Shown here: positions 34,257 to 43,964 of the stretch, in pieces | How positions within the stretch are numbered: the first letter of the stretch is position 1 | How the letters are laid out: each line of letters starts with the position of its first letter | Source: CAZLFA01 sp964558665 | GTDB taxonomy: Bacteria; Desulfobacterota; Syntrophia; Syntrophales; PHBD01 | DNA length: 64,000 nucleotides | Direction of reading: 5' to 3' | Assembly (NCBI GenBank): GCA_964558665.1 | Contig: CAZLFA010000004.1 | Coordinates: forward strand, 1 to 64,000 | Notes under the pieces: generated by a model | What the model saw: the letters and a program-made list of their open reading frames with translations, nothing else | Database searches by the model: none | What the model was told of the DNA's origin: nothing | Position numbers and translations under genes: made by a program

Positions 34257-35167
34257 AGAGAGATCTGCTTAGCTTTGCTGATTTAACTCAGGAGGATTTT
34301 GCAAGGATATTTGCGCGCAGTTCAGTATTGAAGAAGATGCAAAAAGAGGGCAGGGCGCATCGTTCCCTGGAAGGAAAAACACTGGGCATGATTTTCGAAA
34401 AATCATCCACAAGAACAAGAATATCCTTCGAGGTCGGCATGTATCATCTTGGCGGTATAGCGATTTTCCTAAGCAGCCGGGATACGCAGATCAACCGCGG
34501 AGAAATAATCGCCGATACGGCAAGGATTATGTCCCGCTATCTTGATGCCATAATGATCAGGACATATGCACAGGAGGCGGTAGAAGAATTTGCTCAATAT
34601 GCAGAAATTCCTGTCATAAATGGTTTGACAGACCTGCTGCATCCATGCCAGATATTGAGCGATATCTTTACAATTTCAGAAAAAAAGGGGACATTCGAAG
34701 GCCTCAGGATTGCTTATATAGGGGATGGCAACAATGTGTCCAATTCCTGGATTGATGCGGCATCACGATTGCCCTTCTCGCTGGCAATAGCATGTCCGGA
34801 GGGATATGATCCCGACAAAACCATATTTGATAGAGCACTGAAGGATTCATCACACGGAGTAAATCTCTACAGGGATCCCCTTGAGGCGGCAAGAGATGCC
34901 GACATTGTTTATACCGATGTTTGGGCAAGCATGGGGCAGGAGGCTGAACACAAAAAGAGGGTTGAGGTATTCAGGCCCTATCAGATAAACAAAGAACTGC
35001 TCGCTTATGCAAAAAAGGATGCCATAATAATGCATTGCCTGCCTGCGCATCGCGGAGAGGAAATAACAGCGGAGGTCATCGACGGTCCTCAGTCGGTTGT
35101 TGTAGATCAGGCAGAGAACCGTCTGCATGTGCAAAAGGCGGTTTTGGAAATACTAATGGGAGGTTGA
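34253..35167 (+). CDS. argF: Ornithine carbamoyltransferase
   Basis: A 304-residue enzyme making citrulline from ornithine and carbamoyl phosphate. The carbamoyl phosphate site KSSTRTR, the motifs HPCQ and DVWASMGQE, and HCLPAHRG (the ornithine-binding cysteine loop) are intact. The start overlaps the argD stop (ATGA). Confidence 0.97.
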   Translation: MKRDLLSFADLTQEDFARIFARSSVLKKMQKEGRAHRSLEGKTLGMIFEKSSTRTRISFEVGMYHLGGIAIFLSSRDTQINRGEIIADTARIMSRYLDAIMIRTYAQEAVEEFAQYAEIPVINGLTDLLHPCQILSDIFTISEKKGTFEGLRIAYIGDGNNVSNSWIDAASRLPFSLAIACPEGYDPDKTIFDRALKDSSHGVNLYRDPLEAARDADIVYTDVWASMGQEAEHKKRVEVFRPYQINKELLAYAKKDAIIMHCLPAHRGEEITAEVIDGPQSVVVDQAENRLHVQKAVLEILMGG

Positions 35168-35172
35168 GAAAA

Positions 35173-36384
35173 TTGTCTAATACAGTAAAAAAAGTTGTCC
35201 TGGCCTATTCAGGAGGGCTCGATACATCGGTTATCGTAAAATGGCTCATTGATACCTACGGATGCGAGGTAATTGCCTTTGCCGCCGATGTCGGCCAGAA
35301 GGAAGAACTTGACGGCCTTAAGGAAAAGGCAATCAAGACGGGAGCGAGCAAAATTTATATCGATGATCTGCGTGAGGAGTTTGCATGCGATTTTGTTTTC
35401 CCATGCCTGAGGGCCAATGCCGTTTATGAAGGAACCTATCTCCTGGGAACTTCGATCGCCAGGCCTCTGATTGCCAAGAGGCAGATCGAAATAGCCCTGC
35501 AGGAGGGTGCCGATGCCGTTTGTCATGGTGCAACAGGCAAAGGCAATGATCAGGTTCGTTTCGAGCTTACCTACATGGCGCTGCAGCCGAATATTCGCAT
35601 CATCGCCGCCTGGAAGGATGATAACTGGACATTCGACTCCCGGGAGTCGATGTTTGATTATGCCGAAAAGCACGACATCCCTCTACCGTTAACAAAGGAC
35701 AAACCATACAGCAGCGATAGAAATCTACTTCATATTTCTCATGAAGGCGCCATCCTGGAAGACCCGTGGGCTGAACCGCCTGAGGACATATTTGTGTTGA
35801 CGGTTTCTCCAGAGGCGGCTCCTGACCGGGCGACCTATGTCGAGATAGGATTTGAAAAAGGCAATCCAGTATCTGTTGACGGAAAAAAGATGAGTCCAGC
35901 GTCTATCATGGAGCACATGAACAAAGTTGCCGGAGAAAACGGCATCGGTCGTGTGGACATGGTGGAGAATCGTTTTGTAGGCATGAAATCACGGGGCGTC
36001 TATGAAACGCCGGGTGGTACAGTGCTGTGGGCGGCACACAGGGCTCTCGAGTCCATAACGATGGATCGTGAAGTTATGATAATGAGGGATTCCCTAATCC
36101 CCAAATATTCACAGCTCGTTTATAATGGATTCTGGTTTTCACCGGAGATGAAAGTCCTTCAGAAATTCATAGATGAAACCCAGGAGAACGTAACAGGAAC
36201 AGCAAGAATTAAGCTATACAAGGGCAACTGCATAGTAGTGGGCCGTAAATCTCCCTACTCTCTGTACAGCGAAGATTTTGCCACGTTCGAAAAAGATAAG
36301 GTGTACGATCAGAAAGACGCCACAGGATTTATTAAACTCAACGCACTGCGTTTGAGAATACAGGCCATGCTTAAGAAAAGCTGA
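35173..36384 (+). CDS. argG: Argininosuccinate synthase
   Basis: A 403-residue enzyme joining citrulline and aspartate with ATP. The N-terminal PP-loop AYSGGLDTS and the GATGKGNDQVRFE motif are clear. The start is assigned to TTG at 35173: GGGAGG at 35158-35163 lies 9 nt upstream, and it gives the family N-terminus KKVVLAYSGG. The frame is open back to 35035, but that part lies within argF. Confidence 0.95.
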   Translation: MSNTVKKVVLAYSGGLDTSVIVKWLIDTYGCEVIAFAADVGQKEELDGLKEKAIKTGASKIYIDDLREEFACDFVFPCLRANAVYEGTYLLGTSIARPLIAKRQIEIALQEGADAVCHGATGKGNDQVRFELTYMALQPNIRIIAAWKDDNWTFDSRESMFDYAEKHDIPLPLTKDKPYSSDRNLLHISHEGAILEDPWAEPPEDIFVLTVSPEAAPDRATYVEIGFEKGNPVSVDGKKMSPASIMEHMNKVAGENGIGRVDMVENRFVGMKSRGVYETPGGTVLWAAHRALESITMDREVMIMRDSLIPKYSQLVYNGFWFSPEMKVLQKFIDETQENVTGTARIKLYKGNCIVVGRKSPYSLYSEDFATFEKDKVYDQKDATGFIKLNALRLRIQAMLKKS

Positions 36385-36396
36385 ATCAGGGATTCT

Positions 36397-37782
36397 ATGA
36401 AAAAGAGCATCCGGGAGAAACCATGGGGCGGGCGTTTTAAAGAGCCTACGGACGCAAAGGTTGAAGAATTTACGGCCTCCATCCAGTACGATAAGCGTCT
36501 ATACAGATATGACATCGAGGGAAGTATCGCGCATTCATCCATGCTTGCCCAAAAGGGATTGATTTCAAAAAAGGAGCACAAGGCGATAGCGCACGCCCTG
36601 AAAGAGATTCTTGCCGAGATAGAGGGAGACAGATTCGAATTCCGTCCGGCCGACGAAGATATCCATATGGCAATCGAAAAAGCCCTTATTGAGAAGACAG
36701 GGGATGCGGGAAGAAAGCTTCATACGGCCAGAAGCAGGAATGATCAGGTAAGCCTTGATATGAGGCTCTATCTCCGGAAGGAGATAGACGACGTTATCGG
36801 GCATCTGGTTGAACTTAAGTCTGTGTTCCTGAATCTGGCAAAAAAAGAGATTAAAACAATTCTTCCGGGCTATACGCACATGCAAAAAGCACAGCCGGTA
36901 ATCCTTTCTCATTATCTTCTGGCTTTCTGGGAAATGCTTGACAGAGACCACGCGAGACTTCGCAGTTGCCGGGAACGCGTTGATGTCATGCCTCTCGGAT
37001 CGGCAGCCCTTTCAGGGACAGGTTTGCCGATTGACAGGGATCTTGTATCATGCAATCTGGATTTCCCCGCAATCACGAAAAACAGTATGGATGCGGTATC
37101 AGATCGGGATTATATAGCAGAATTCATATTTGATTCGTCATTGATAATGATGCATCTGAGCAGACTATGTGAAGATCTTATCATATGGTCAACTGATGAA
37201 TTCCGCTTTCTTGAAATGTCTGATGCATTTACAACCGGCAGCAGCATCATGCCGCAGAAAAAAAACCCGGATGTGGCCGAACTTGTAAGGGGCAAGACGG
37301 GTCGTGTATACGGAAATCTTGTTTCGCTGCTTACTCTGATGAAGGGTCTGCCCATGACTTACAACAGAGATCTTCAGGAGGACAAAGAGCCGCTGTTCGA
37401 CACGGTGGATACGGTAAAAAAATGTCTGATTATCACAATAGAAATGCTCAGGCATCTTAAATTCAACCATGAAGAAATGAGAAAAGGGGCTGAGGGAGGG
37501 TTCTCCACAGCCACGGATATTGCGGATTATCTTGTTATCAAAGGTGTCCCTTTCAGAGAATCACACAGTATCGCAGGCCGCATAGTTGCATACGCGATTG
37601 ATCATGGAAAGGTATTACCGGAACTTGAATTAAGCGAATTTCATAAATTCCACAAGGGATTCGGGAAGGATATTTTCGAAAAGCTCTCACTGGAGGCGTC
37701 GGTGAACTCCAAACTCCATGCAGGAGGAACAGCGACCAGCTCCATAGAGAACAGGATCAGAGAGATTGAGGGAAGATCGTAG
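36397..37782 (+). CDS. argH: Argininosuccinate lyase
   Basis: A 461-residue member of the fumarase/aspartase superfamily that releases arginine and fumarate. It opens with KPWGGRFKEPTD and contains HTARSRNDQV and the catalytic-serine loop GSSIMPQKKNPD. It starts 12 nt after argG and its stop overlaps the GTG of the next gene. Confidence 0.97.
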   Translation: MKKSIREKPWGGRFKEPTDAKVEEFTASIQYDKRLYRYDIEGSIAHSSMLAQKGLISKKEHKAIAHALKEILAEIEGDRFEFRPADEDIHMAIEKALIEKTGDAGRKLHTARSRNDQVSLDMRLYLRKEIDDVIGHLVELKSVFLNLAKKEIKTILPGYTHMQKAQPVILSHYLLAFWEMLDRDHARLRSCRERVDVMPLGSAALSGTGLPIDRDLVSCNLDFPAITKNSMDAVSDRDYIAEFIFDSSLIMMHLSRLCEDLIIWSTDEFRFLEMSDAFTTGSSIMPQKKNPDVAELVRGKTGRVYGNLVSLLTLMKGLPMTYNRDLQEDKEPLFDTVDTVKKCLIITIEMLRHLKFNHEEMRKGAEGGFSTATDIADYLVIKGVPFRESHSIAGRIVAYAIDHGKVLPELELSEFHKFHKGFGKDIFEKLSLEASVNSKLHAGGTATSSIENRIREIEGRS

Positions 37783-38228
37783 TGGCCGGCCGTATCCGTT
37801 TTGCTCAGCTTATCCTGATTATTCCAGTGATAGTAATTATCTCCATGATGGGATGTGGGAAGAAAGACGATCCGCTTCCCCCGGATATAAAGATTCCTGA
37901 ATCTGTAAAGAATCTGAAGGTTGAAAGGATTAAGTTCGGCATACGCGTTTCGTGGCAGATGCCCGAGGCCGATCAATCTCTGAGGTCAGTCAAAATACAG
38001 AGAAGCGAATTGGAGACACTTCGTAAAGACTGTCCGGAATGTCCGAGAAGTTATTCAGTTATCGGAGATTACTTATTAAACGATCCTCTTATTGTAAAAG
38101 AGGGAATGTACCTGAGCTACGCGGACACCAACGTCAAATCGGGATGGCTGTATACATACAGGATTGCAGCATGCAACCAGTCGGGATACTGCAGCGAGCC
38201 TTCGGAGCCTGCAGAAATAAAATACTGA
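37782..38228 (+). CDS. Lipoprotein with LptM-like start and fibronectin-like domain
   Basis: A 148-residue lipoprotein. The signal peptide ends in lipobox ISMMGC with Cys about residue 25, followed by GKKDDPLPP, like the LptM/YifL N-terminus. The remainder (about 40-148) reads as one fibronectin type III-like unit (VSWQMPEADQS, LYTYRIAACNQSGY). The start is GTG overlapping the argH stop (TAGTG). A small lipoprotein between argH and lysA is common in this lineage. It is probably in the outer membrane; its role is unknown. Confidence 0.82.
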   Translation: MAGRIRFAQLILIIPVIVIISMMGCGKKDDPLPPDIKIPESVKNLKVERIKFGIRVSWQMPEADQSLRSVKIQRSELETLRKDCPECPRSYSVIGDYLLNDPLIVKEGMYLSYADTNVKSGWLYTYRIAACNQSGYCSEPSEPAEIKY

Positions 38229-38243
38229 ATCAGGATTGGCTTT

Positions 38244-39503
38244 ATGAACTATTTCCATTATCAAAATGAGCAGCTATGCTGCGAAGGCGTGTCCCTTGCC
38301 GACATCGCCGGCAAGGTAGGCACCCCTTTCTATCTGTATAGTGAGAAAACACTCCGCCAGCACTTCCGGGTATTTGACAGTGCTTTCTCAGATCTCCCTC
38401 ATATCGTCTGTTACGCCGTGAAGGCAAATTCTAATATTGCCCTCCTTCGGTTATTTGCTTCGGAAGGCGGAGGCGTGGATATCGTTTCCGGCGGGGAGCT
38501 CTACCGTGCGCTGCAGGCAGGGGTTGATCCGCAAAAGGTGGTTTACTCAGGGGTAGGCAAAAGGCTGGATGAGATCGAATATGCCCTGCGATCGAATATT
38601 CTGATGTTCAATGTTGAATCCTCGCAGGAACTCCAGGTGATAGACGAGTGCGCAGGCAGGCTGGGATTGAAGGCCGGCATAGCGCTGCGCGTCAACCCTG
38701 ATGTTGACCCGGGAACTCATCCGTATATTTCCACAGGTCTTAAGGAAAACAAGTTCGGCATTGACATCGACAAATCGGTGGATGATTACCGCAGGGCAAT
38801 GTCCCTGAAGAATCTGGATATAAAGGGGGTAAGCTGTCACATCGGCTCGCAGCTCACAAAGATAACACCTTTTACTGACGCCCTGGAGAGATTAAAGAAG
38901 CTGATGGGCATTTTGAAAAACGAAGGAATACCGATAAAATATCTTGATATGGGCGGCGGTCTGGGAATAACATACAACGATGAAGAGCCGCCTCATCCGG
39001 CGGACTATGCAAAGGAGATTATCGGGGCGGCAAAAGATCTGGGATGCACATTTATTTTCGAGCCGGGCAGGGTGATCGTAGGCAATGCCGGCATACTTGT
39101 GACAAAGGTGCTGTACACAAAGAGCAACGAGGCTAAGAATTTTATCATCGTTGACGCGGGCATGAATGATCTGGTTCGCCCCAGTTTATACGGGTCATAC
39201 CATCACATCCAGCCCGTGAGAAAGAACGATGCAGAAGAGATTCTTGCCGACGTGGTGGGACCCATCTGCGAGTCCGGTGATTATCTGGCAAAAGGACGCC
39301 AACTGCCGGCGTTTAAAAGGGATGATCTTATGGCGGTCATGAGTGCGGGGGCATATGGATTCACCATGTCGTCAAACTATAATTCGAGGCCGCGCATAGC
39401 CGAGATACTTGTCAACGAGGGCATCTTTAATGTAATCAGAAAACGTGAAGAATACACCGATCTGGTAAGGAACGAAGAGATACCGGATTATTTAAAAAAA
39501 TAG
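38244..39503 (+). CDS. lysA: Diaminopimelate decarboxylase
   Basis: A 419-residue PLP enzyme (alanine racemase-like fold) that makes lysine from meso-diaminopimelate. The PLP lysine is in CYAVKANSNIALL, and the motifs GGGLGI, EPGRVIVGNAG and GPICESGD are present. The ribosome site is weak (AGGA at 14 nt). Confidence 0.97.
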   Translation: MNYFHYQNEQLCCEGVSLADIAGKVGTPFYLYSEKTLRQHFRVFDSAFSDLPHIVCYAVKANSNIALLRLFASEGGGVDIVSGGELYRALQAGVDPQKVVYSGVGKRLDEIEYALRSNILMFNVESSQELQVIDECAGRLGLKAGIALRVNPDVDPGTHPYISTGLKENKFGIDIDKSVDDYRRAMSLKNLDIKGVSCHIGSQLTKITPFTDALERLKKLMGILKNEGIPIKYLDMGGGLGITYNDEEPPHPADYAKEIIGAAKDLGCTFIFEPGRVIVGNAGILVTKVLYTKSNEAKNFIIVDAGMNDLVRPSLYGSYHHIQPVRKNDAEEILADVVGPICESGDYLAKGRQLPAFKRDDLMAVMSAGAYGFTMSSNYNSRPRIAEILVNEGIFNVIRKREEYTDLVRNEEIPDYLKK

Positions 39504-39522
39504 ACGAAGCGAGGAGGATTTT

Positions 39523-40398
39523 ATGTTTAAGGGAGCAATTGTAGCGATCGTAACACCGTTTAAGGATGGAAGAGTTGACGAGGCGGCTCTCAGGGATCTC
39601 ATCGAGTTCCAGATTGCAAATGGAACAGACGGTATTGTACCCTGCGGAACCACCGGCGAGTCCTCCACACTCTCCCATGAAGAGCATGACCGGGTTATTG
39701 AAATAACGATTGATGCGGTAAAGAAACGGGTCCCTGTTATTGCCGGAACCGGATCAAACAGCACGGCCGAAGCTATTCGCCTGACAAAGCATGCATACGA
39801 TGCAGGCGCCGACGGCGCTTTAATGGTATGTCCCTACTACAACAGACCTACGCAGGAAGGGCTGTATCAGCATTACAAACTGGTCGCTGAGCAGGTTCCC
39901 ATTCCTATCATTGTTTACAACATTCCCGGCAGAACCGGCGTCAATCTTACACCCGAAACGCTTGCCAGACTTGCGAAGATCAAGAATATTGTCGGCGTAA
40001 AAGAGGCTTCGGGATTGATCAAGCAAATGAGCGACGTGGCGCGGATTTGCGGAAAGGATTTCACTCTGCTGTCAGGCGACGACGGCTTTACGCTTCCGCT
40101 TATGGCTGTCGGCGGTCATGGTGTTATTTCCGTTGTGTCCAACATCGCGCCTGCCGATATGGCAGGATTAACCGATGCCTTCTTTGCCGGTGATCTGAGC
40201 AAAGCCAGAGAACTCCATCATAAGATGAGTCCGCTCATTGACATGCTCTTCATTGAAACAAACCCCGTCCCTGTAAAGGCGGCTCTTTCCATGATGGGCA
40301 AGATTCAGTACGAAACCAGACTTCCTCTTTGCAAGATGTCTGATGCCAACTACGACAAACTAAAGAAAGCCATGCAGGAATACGGGCTGATCAAATAA
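39523..40398 (+). CDS. dapA: 4-hydroxy-tetrahydrodipicolinate synthase
   Basis: A 291-residue class I aldolase-type enzyme condensing pyruvate and aspartate semialdehyde. CGTTGESSTLSHEEH, the YYNRPTQEG segment, YNIPGRTGVN (with active-site Tyr) and the Schiff-base lysine in IVGVKEASG are present. GAGGAGG lies 6 nt upstream. Confidence 0.98.
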   Translation: MFKGAIVAIVTPFKDGRVDEAALRDLIEFQIANGTDGIVPCGTTGESSTLSHEEHDRVIEITIDAVKKRVPVIAGTGSNSTAEAIRLTKHAYDAGADGALMVCPYYNRPTQEGLYQHYKLVAEQVPIPIIVYNIPGRTGVNLTPETLARLAKIKNIVGVKEASGLIKQMSDVARICGKDFTLLSGDDGFTLPLMAVGGHGVISVVSNIAPADMAGLTDAFFAGDLSKARELHHKMSPLIDMLFIETNPVPVKAALSMMGKIQYETRLPLCKMSDANYDKLKKAMQEYGLIK

Positions 40399-40415
40399 AT
40401 GAAAGGGAGAGACAT

Positions 40416-41222
40416 ATGACGAAAGCCATTGTCACTGGAGCCGGAGGCAGAATGGGCGGGCGTATTATAACGCTCATAGACAGTACAGAAGGCATAGAAG
40501 TGGTTGGTGCAGTTGAAGTCAAGGGACATGCCGTATTGGGAAAAGACATAGGTGAGTGTCTCGGCCTCGGCAAGAAAAATGTCATAGTTGTGGATTCTCT
40601 TGATAAATGCATCGAACAGGGTGATGTTATTATAGATTTTACTCACCATGAAGCATCTCTGCGTCATCTTGAAGAGGCTGCTCGAAAACAAAAGGCTATC
40701 GTCATCGGCAGTACCGGATTTTCCGCGGAAGGTACGGCGAAAGCGAAAGAACTGTCAAAAGAAGCACGCTGTGTACTGGCCCCAAATATGAGCGTCGGCG
40801 TCAATGTCATGTTCAAGGTATTGGACATTGTAACAGGCATATTGGGCGATGACTATGACGTCGAAATTGTGGAAGCCCATCACCATCTGAAAAAAGACGC
40901 TCCCAGCGGTACGGCGATGAAGATGGCTCAGATAATTGCAGCGCGGCTCGGACGAGATCTTGATAAAGTCGGCATATATGAAAGAAAAGGCATGATCGGG
41001 GAGAGATCAAAAGCGGAAATTGGCATTCAGACGTTGAGAGCTGGAGATATTGTCGGTGAACACACCGTGTTGTATGGAGCGGTTGGAGAACGTCTCGAGT
41101 TTATACACCGGGCTCACAGCAGAGACAACTTCGCTAAGGGAGCCATCAGGGCTGCAAAGTGGATTGTCAATCAGAAAAACGGTTTCTATGATATGCAGGA
41201 CGTCCTTGGACTGAGGGACTGA
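40416..41222 (+). CDS. dapB: 4-hydroxy-tetrahydrodipicolinate reductase
   Basis: A 268-residue NAD(P)H-dependent reductase. GAGGRMGGR is the nucleotide-binding loop, and EAHHHLKKDAPSGTA holds the catalytic His and Lys. The step after dapB, an aminotransferase such as dapL in related clusters, is not found next to it here. Confidence 0.97.
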   Translation: MTKAIVTGAGGRMGGRIITLIDSTEGIEVVGAVEVKGHAVLGKDIGECLGLGKKNVIVVDSLDKCIEQGDVIIDFTHHEASLRHLEEAARKQKAIVIGSTGFSAEGTAKAKELSKEARCVLAPNMSVGVNVMFKVLDIVTGILGDDYDVEIVEAHHHLKKDAPSGTAMKMAQIIAARLGRDLDKVGIYERKGMIGERSKAEIGIQTLRAGDIVGEHTVLYGAVGERLEFIHRAHSRDNFAKGAIRAAKWIVNQKNGFYDMQDVLGLRD

Positions 41223-41744
41223 TTGGCAAACGAGCTCTCATACCGCCGGAACTTCGGCAGCATTTGCTTTTTGGGCATTGGATCCAATCTGGGCAATCCC
41301 GAAAATAACTGCAGGGAAGCGATTGAACGCATCTCAGAGATTGAAGGCGTCAAGGTTCTCAGAGCTTCATCTTTATACAAAACAGAACCTGTGGGGATCA
41401 CTGATCAGCCCTGGTTTGTCAACGCCGTCGCAGAGATAAGATCACACATCTCTCCGGGGGAGCTTTTCAACGGTCTGAAAAAAGTAGAAACGGCAATGGG
41501 CAGAGAAGCTGTTCAACGCTGGGGACCGCGAATCATAGATATAGATATTCTGCTCTTTGATCAGGATGTCATTGATGATGAGAATCTGAAAATACCACAT
41601 CCTGAAATGCATAAGCGCAGGTTTGTCCTGACGCCTTTGAATGAACTCGCGCCATACGCTATACATCCGGCTTTTGGGGTTTCCATTAAAGGACTTCTGG
41701 AAAGGATTGAAGACTCAAGCGCAGTTGTTTTGATCGACCGATAA
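41223..41744 (+). CDS. folK: 2-amino-4-hydroxy-6-hydroxymethyldihydropteridine pyrophosphokinase
   Basis: A 173-residue HPPK of folate synthesis. FLGIGSNLG, the LYKTEPVGITDQPWFVN segment and RWGPRIIDIDILLF (metal-binding DID) are typical. The start is a TTG directly after the dapB stop, with GAGGG 6 nt upstream, and there is no ATG nearby. Confidence 0.93.
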   Translation: MANELSYRRNFGSICFLGIGSNLGNPENNCREAIERISEIEGVKVLRASSLYKTEPVGITDQPWFVNAVAEIRSHISPGELFNGLKKVETAMGREAVQRWGPRIIDIDILLFDQDVIDDENLKIPHPEMHKRRFVLTPLNELAPYAIHPAFGVSIKGLLERIEDSSAVVLIDR

Positions 41745-41745
41745 C

Positions 41746-42009
41746 ATGATTTCAATTCTCAGGCTGTTAATAACGGCTCTAATAATATATCTTGCCTACA
41801 AGGCAATCAGGTGGCTTTTGTCCGGCGGAAAGGATATTTCCAAAAGAATGAAGGGACAGACCGTTCAAGAGGATCTGGTCGAGGATCCCTGCTGCCATCG
41901 CTATATACCTGTCAGTGAATCGGTCAAATATAATATTCAGGGGGAGACCAGGCACTTCTGCAGCGAGGAATGTCTGAAGAAGTTTATACATAACGAAGAA
42001 AAACAATAG
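41746..42009 (+). CDS. Small membrane protein with TRASH/YHS-like metal-binding tail
   Basis: An 87-residue protein of PP0621 type. One N-terminal membrane helix (about 4-26) is followed by a soluble part with DPCCHRYIP and FCSEECLKKF, a cysteine pattern like YHS/TRASH metal-binding units. The function is unknown. It starts 1 nt after folK. Confidence 0.78.
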   Translation: MISILRLLITALIIYLAYKAIRWLLSGGKDISKRMKGQTVQEDLVEDPCCHRYIPVSESVKYNIQGETRHFCSEECLKKFIHNEEKQ

Positions 42010-42023
42010 GCAAAGGAGGAAGG

Positions 42024-42671
42024 ATGAAGTTCTTTATTGATACTGCAAATATCGTTGAAATTAAAGAGGGATTGAGCCTCGGCATGGTTGATGGAGTGAC
42101 CACCAACCCTTCACTCGTAGCCAAGGAAAAGAAGGACTTTGATACAGTTATCCGGGAGATCCTGGGAATTGTTACCGGCCCGGTAAGCCTGGAGGTTATA
42201 AGTCTTGAGGCACAGGGTATGTTAAAAGAAGGAAGGAAACTCGCCAAGCTGGGAGACAATGTCGTCATTAAGGTTCCGATGACCACAGAAGGTCTAAAGG
42301 CAACGAGAATATTTGCTGAAGAGGGTATTCGTGTAAACCAGACATTAATCTTTTCACCTGTTCAAGCGCTTATGGCCGCGAAAGCCGGAGCGGCTTATGT
42401 CAGTCCCTTTGTGGGAAGGCTCGATGACATTTCACAAAGAGGTATGGAGCTTGTCGATCAAATAATCTCTATCTATTCAAATTACGGATTTGAAACCGAG
42501 ATCATTGTTGCCAGCGTGAGACACCCCATGCACGTTCTGGAAGCAGCGTTGATGGGTGCCGATATTGCCACTATTCCGTTTAAAGTCATCGATCAGTTGG
42601 CCAAACACCCTCTGACGGACAAAGGAATAGATGCCTTCCTCGCAGATTGGAAGAAAGTTCCCAAGAAATAA
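42024..42671 (+). CDS. tal: Transaldolase/fructose-6-phosphate aldolase
   Basis: A 215-residue short-type (MipB/FSA) transaldolase. MKFFIDTANIVEI, GVTTNPSLVAKE, the Schiff-base lysine in NVVIKVPMT and YVSPFVGRLDD identify it. Short members act as transaldolases or as aldolases, and sequence alone does not decide. GGAGG lies 5 nt upstream. Confidence 0.95.
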   Translation: MKFFIDTANIVEIKEGLSLGMVDGVTTNPSLVAKEKKDFDTVIREILGIVTGPVSLEVISLEAQGMLKEGRKLAKLGDNVVIKVPMTTEGLKATRIFAEEGIRVNQTLIFSPVQALMAAKAGAAYVSPFVGRLDDISQRGMELVDQIISIYSNYGFETEIIVASVRHPMHVLEAALMGADIATIPFKVIDQLAKHPLTDKGIDAFLADWKKVPKK

Positions 42672-42763
42672 ATCGTTCGATAAAAGGTTATAATAGAAGA
42701 AAAGAATAGATTTTTTTGTGAGTATTACAGATGTAGCAATAAAATCAGGGTATTTTTCCACTT

Positions 42764-43369
42764 ATGATAATAGAATTCCTGAAAAGATCGTTTGACCGGC
42801 TGCCCATCGATAAGGAAAAAAGTAAAGTCTTTAATCTACCCAATACTATTACGCTTCTTCGTATGAGCATCATACCGGTTCTTTTCTGTCTTCTCACTGC
42901 ACCCGAACAGACCTGGAGTCTTGTTATTGCCGTTCTTTTCATGATTGCAGCCCTGACGGATATGCTGGACGGCTATGTTGCCCGCAAATACCAAATTGTC
43001 ACAACGATGGGCAAGTATCTCGATCCCATTGCAGACAAACTCATCGTAAACACGGCTATGATCATGATGATTCCGATTGGGCGCGTGCCGGCGTGGATCG
43101 TTGCAGTAACAATCATCCGCGATATTGTTGTTGACGGAATCAGGGCAATTTCCTCCTCTGAAGGCATTGTCATAGGAGCCAGCAAACTTGGAAAACAGAA
43201 AACAATAGCTCAAGGGTTCGCCGTAACTGCCCTGATCATTCACTATCCTTTTTTGGGCGCAGATGCACATGTTGTTGGTATGATTATGCTGTACATTGCA
43301 TTATTTCTGACCATTTACTCGGGTATAGAATATTTTGCCAGATTTTATAGAGAGGTCATAATAAAATAA
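42764..43369 (+). CDS. pgsA: CDP-diacylglycerol-glycerol-3-phosphate 3-phosphatidyltransferase
   Basis: A 201-residue inner-membrane enzyme of phosphatidylglycerol synthesis. The CDP-alcohol phosphotransferase motif is complete: D-x2-D-G-x2-A-R, then G and two further Asp in MGKYLDPIADK. Four to six membrane helices are predicted by eye. LPNTITLLRMSIIPV is the usual opening. The ribosome site is weak. Confidence 0.96.
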   Translation: MIIEFLKRSFDRLPIDKEKSKVFNLPNTITLLRMSIIPVLFCLLTAPEQTWSLVIAVLFMIAALTDMLDGYVARKYQIVTTMGKYLDPIADKLIVNTAMIMMIPIGRVPAWIVAVTIIRDIVVDGIRAISSSEGIVIGASKLGKQKTIAQGFAVTALIIHYPFLGADAHVVGMIMLYIALFLTIYSGIEYFARFYREVIIK

Positions 43370-43426
43370 GTACGGTTAATTTTATCATTGTCAGCTTGTA
43401 TGCCCGAAACGAAAGGAGAGGACAAA

Positions 43427-43964
43427 ATGATTGGGAAAAAGATGTATCAGGCGGTGAATGAACAAATCAAAAACGAATTGGAATCATACTACATTTATGT
43501 ATCAATGGCGGCATATTTTCATTCGAAGAATCTTGACGGCATGGCACACTGGATGCGCTGTCAGGCACATGAAGAGATGATCCATGCCATGAAGTTTTTT
43601 GACCACATCATTGACAGGGGAGGGAATGTAAAGCTTCCTCGACCTGAAGCAGCTCAAGACGTCCTGGAAGTCAGTTATTGAAGTCTGGCAGGATACTCTG
43701 GATCATGAAAGATTCATCACGGGAAAGATACATGCGCTTGTGAAACTGGCTCGTGAAGAAAATGATTATGCGTCTGAACCCTTGCTCTCATGGTTTTCCA
43801 AAGAACAGATAGAGGAGGAAGCAACTGCAGAGAAGGTACTCGGGCAGCTTGAAATGGTGGGAAGCAGCAAGGAGGGATTGTTCATGATGGATCGTGAACT
43901 GGGCACCCGCGTTTTCGTTGCCGGTTCACCCCTCGATCCTGCCGCTTATAATCTTGTTGATTAG
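43427..43964 (+). pseudogene. ftn: Ferritin gene interrupted by a single-base frameshift
   Basis: It encodes a 24-mer-type ferritin split in two frames. Part one (43427 to TGA at 43679-43681) has the ferroxidase glutamate in NELESYYIYVSMAAYF and the EEMIHAMKFF ExxH motif. Part two runs to 43964 with LDHERFITGKIH, WFSKEQIEEEATA and MMDREL. Removing one base near 43658 joins them into about 178 residues, the normal ferritin length, with all metal ligands. AAAGGAGAGG precedes the ATG. It is either a real frameshift or a sequence error; the otherwise perfect conservation favours a very recent event or an error. Confidence 0.88.

Noticed and set aside
43655..43665. Programmed +1 frameshift in the ferritin gene
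   Set aside because: No slippery codon or stop-codon context known for +1 shifting; a mutation or sequence error is simpler.
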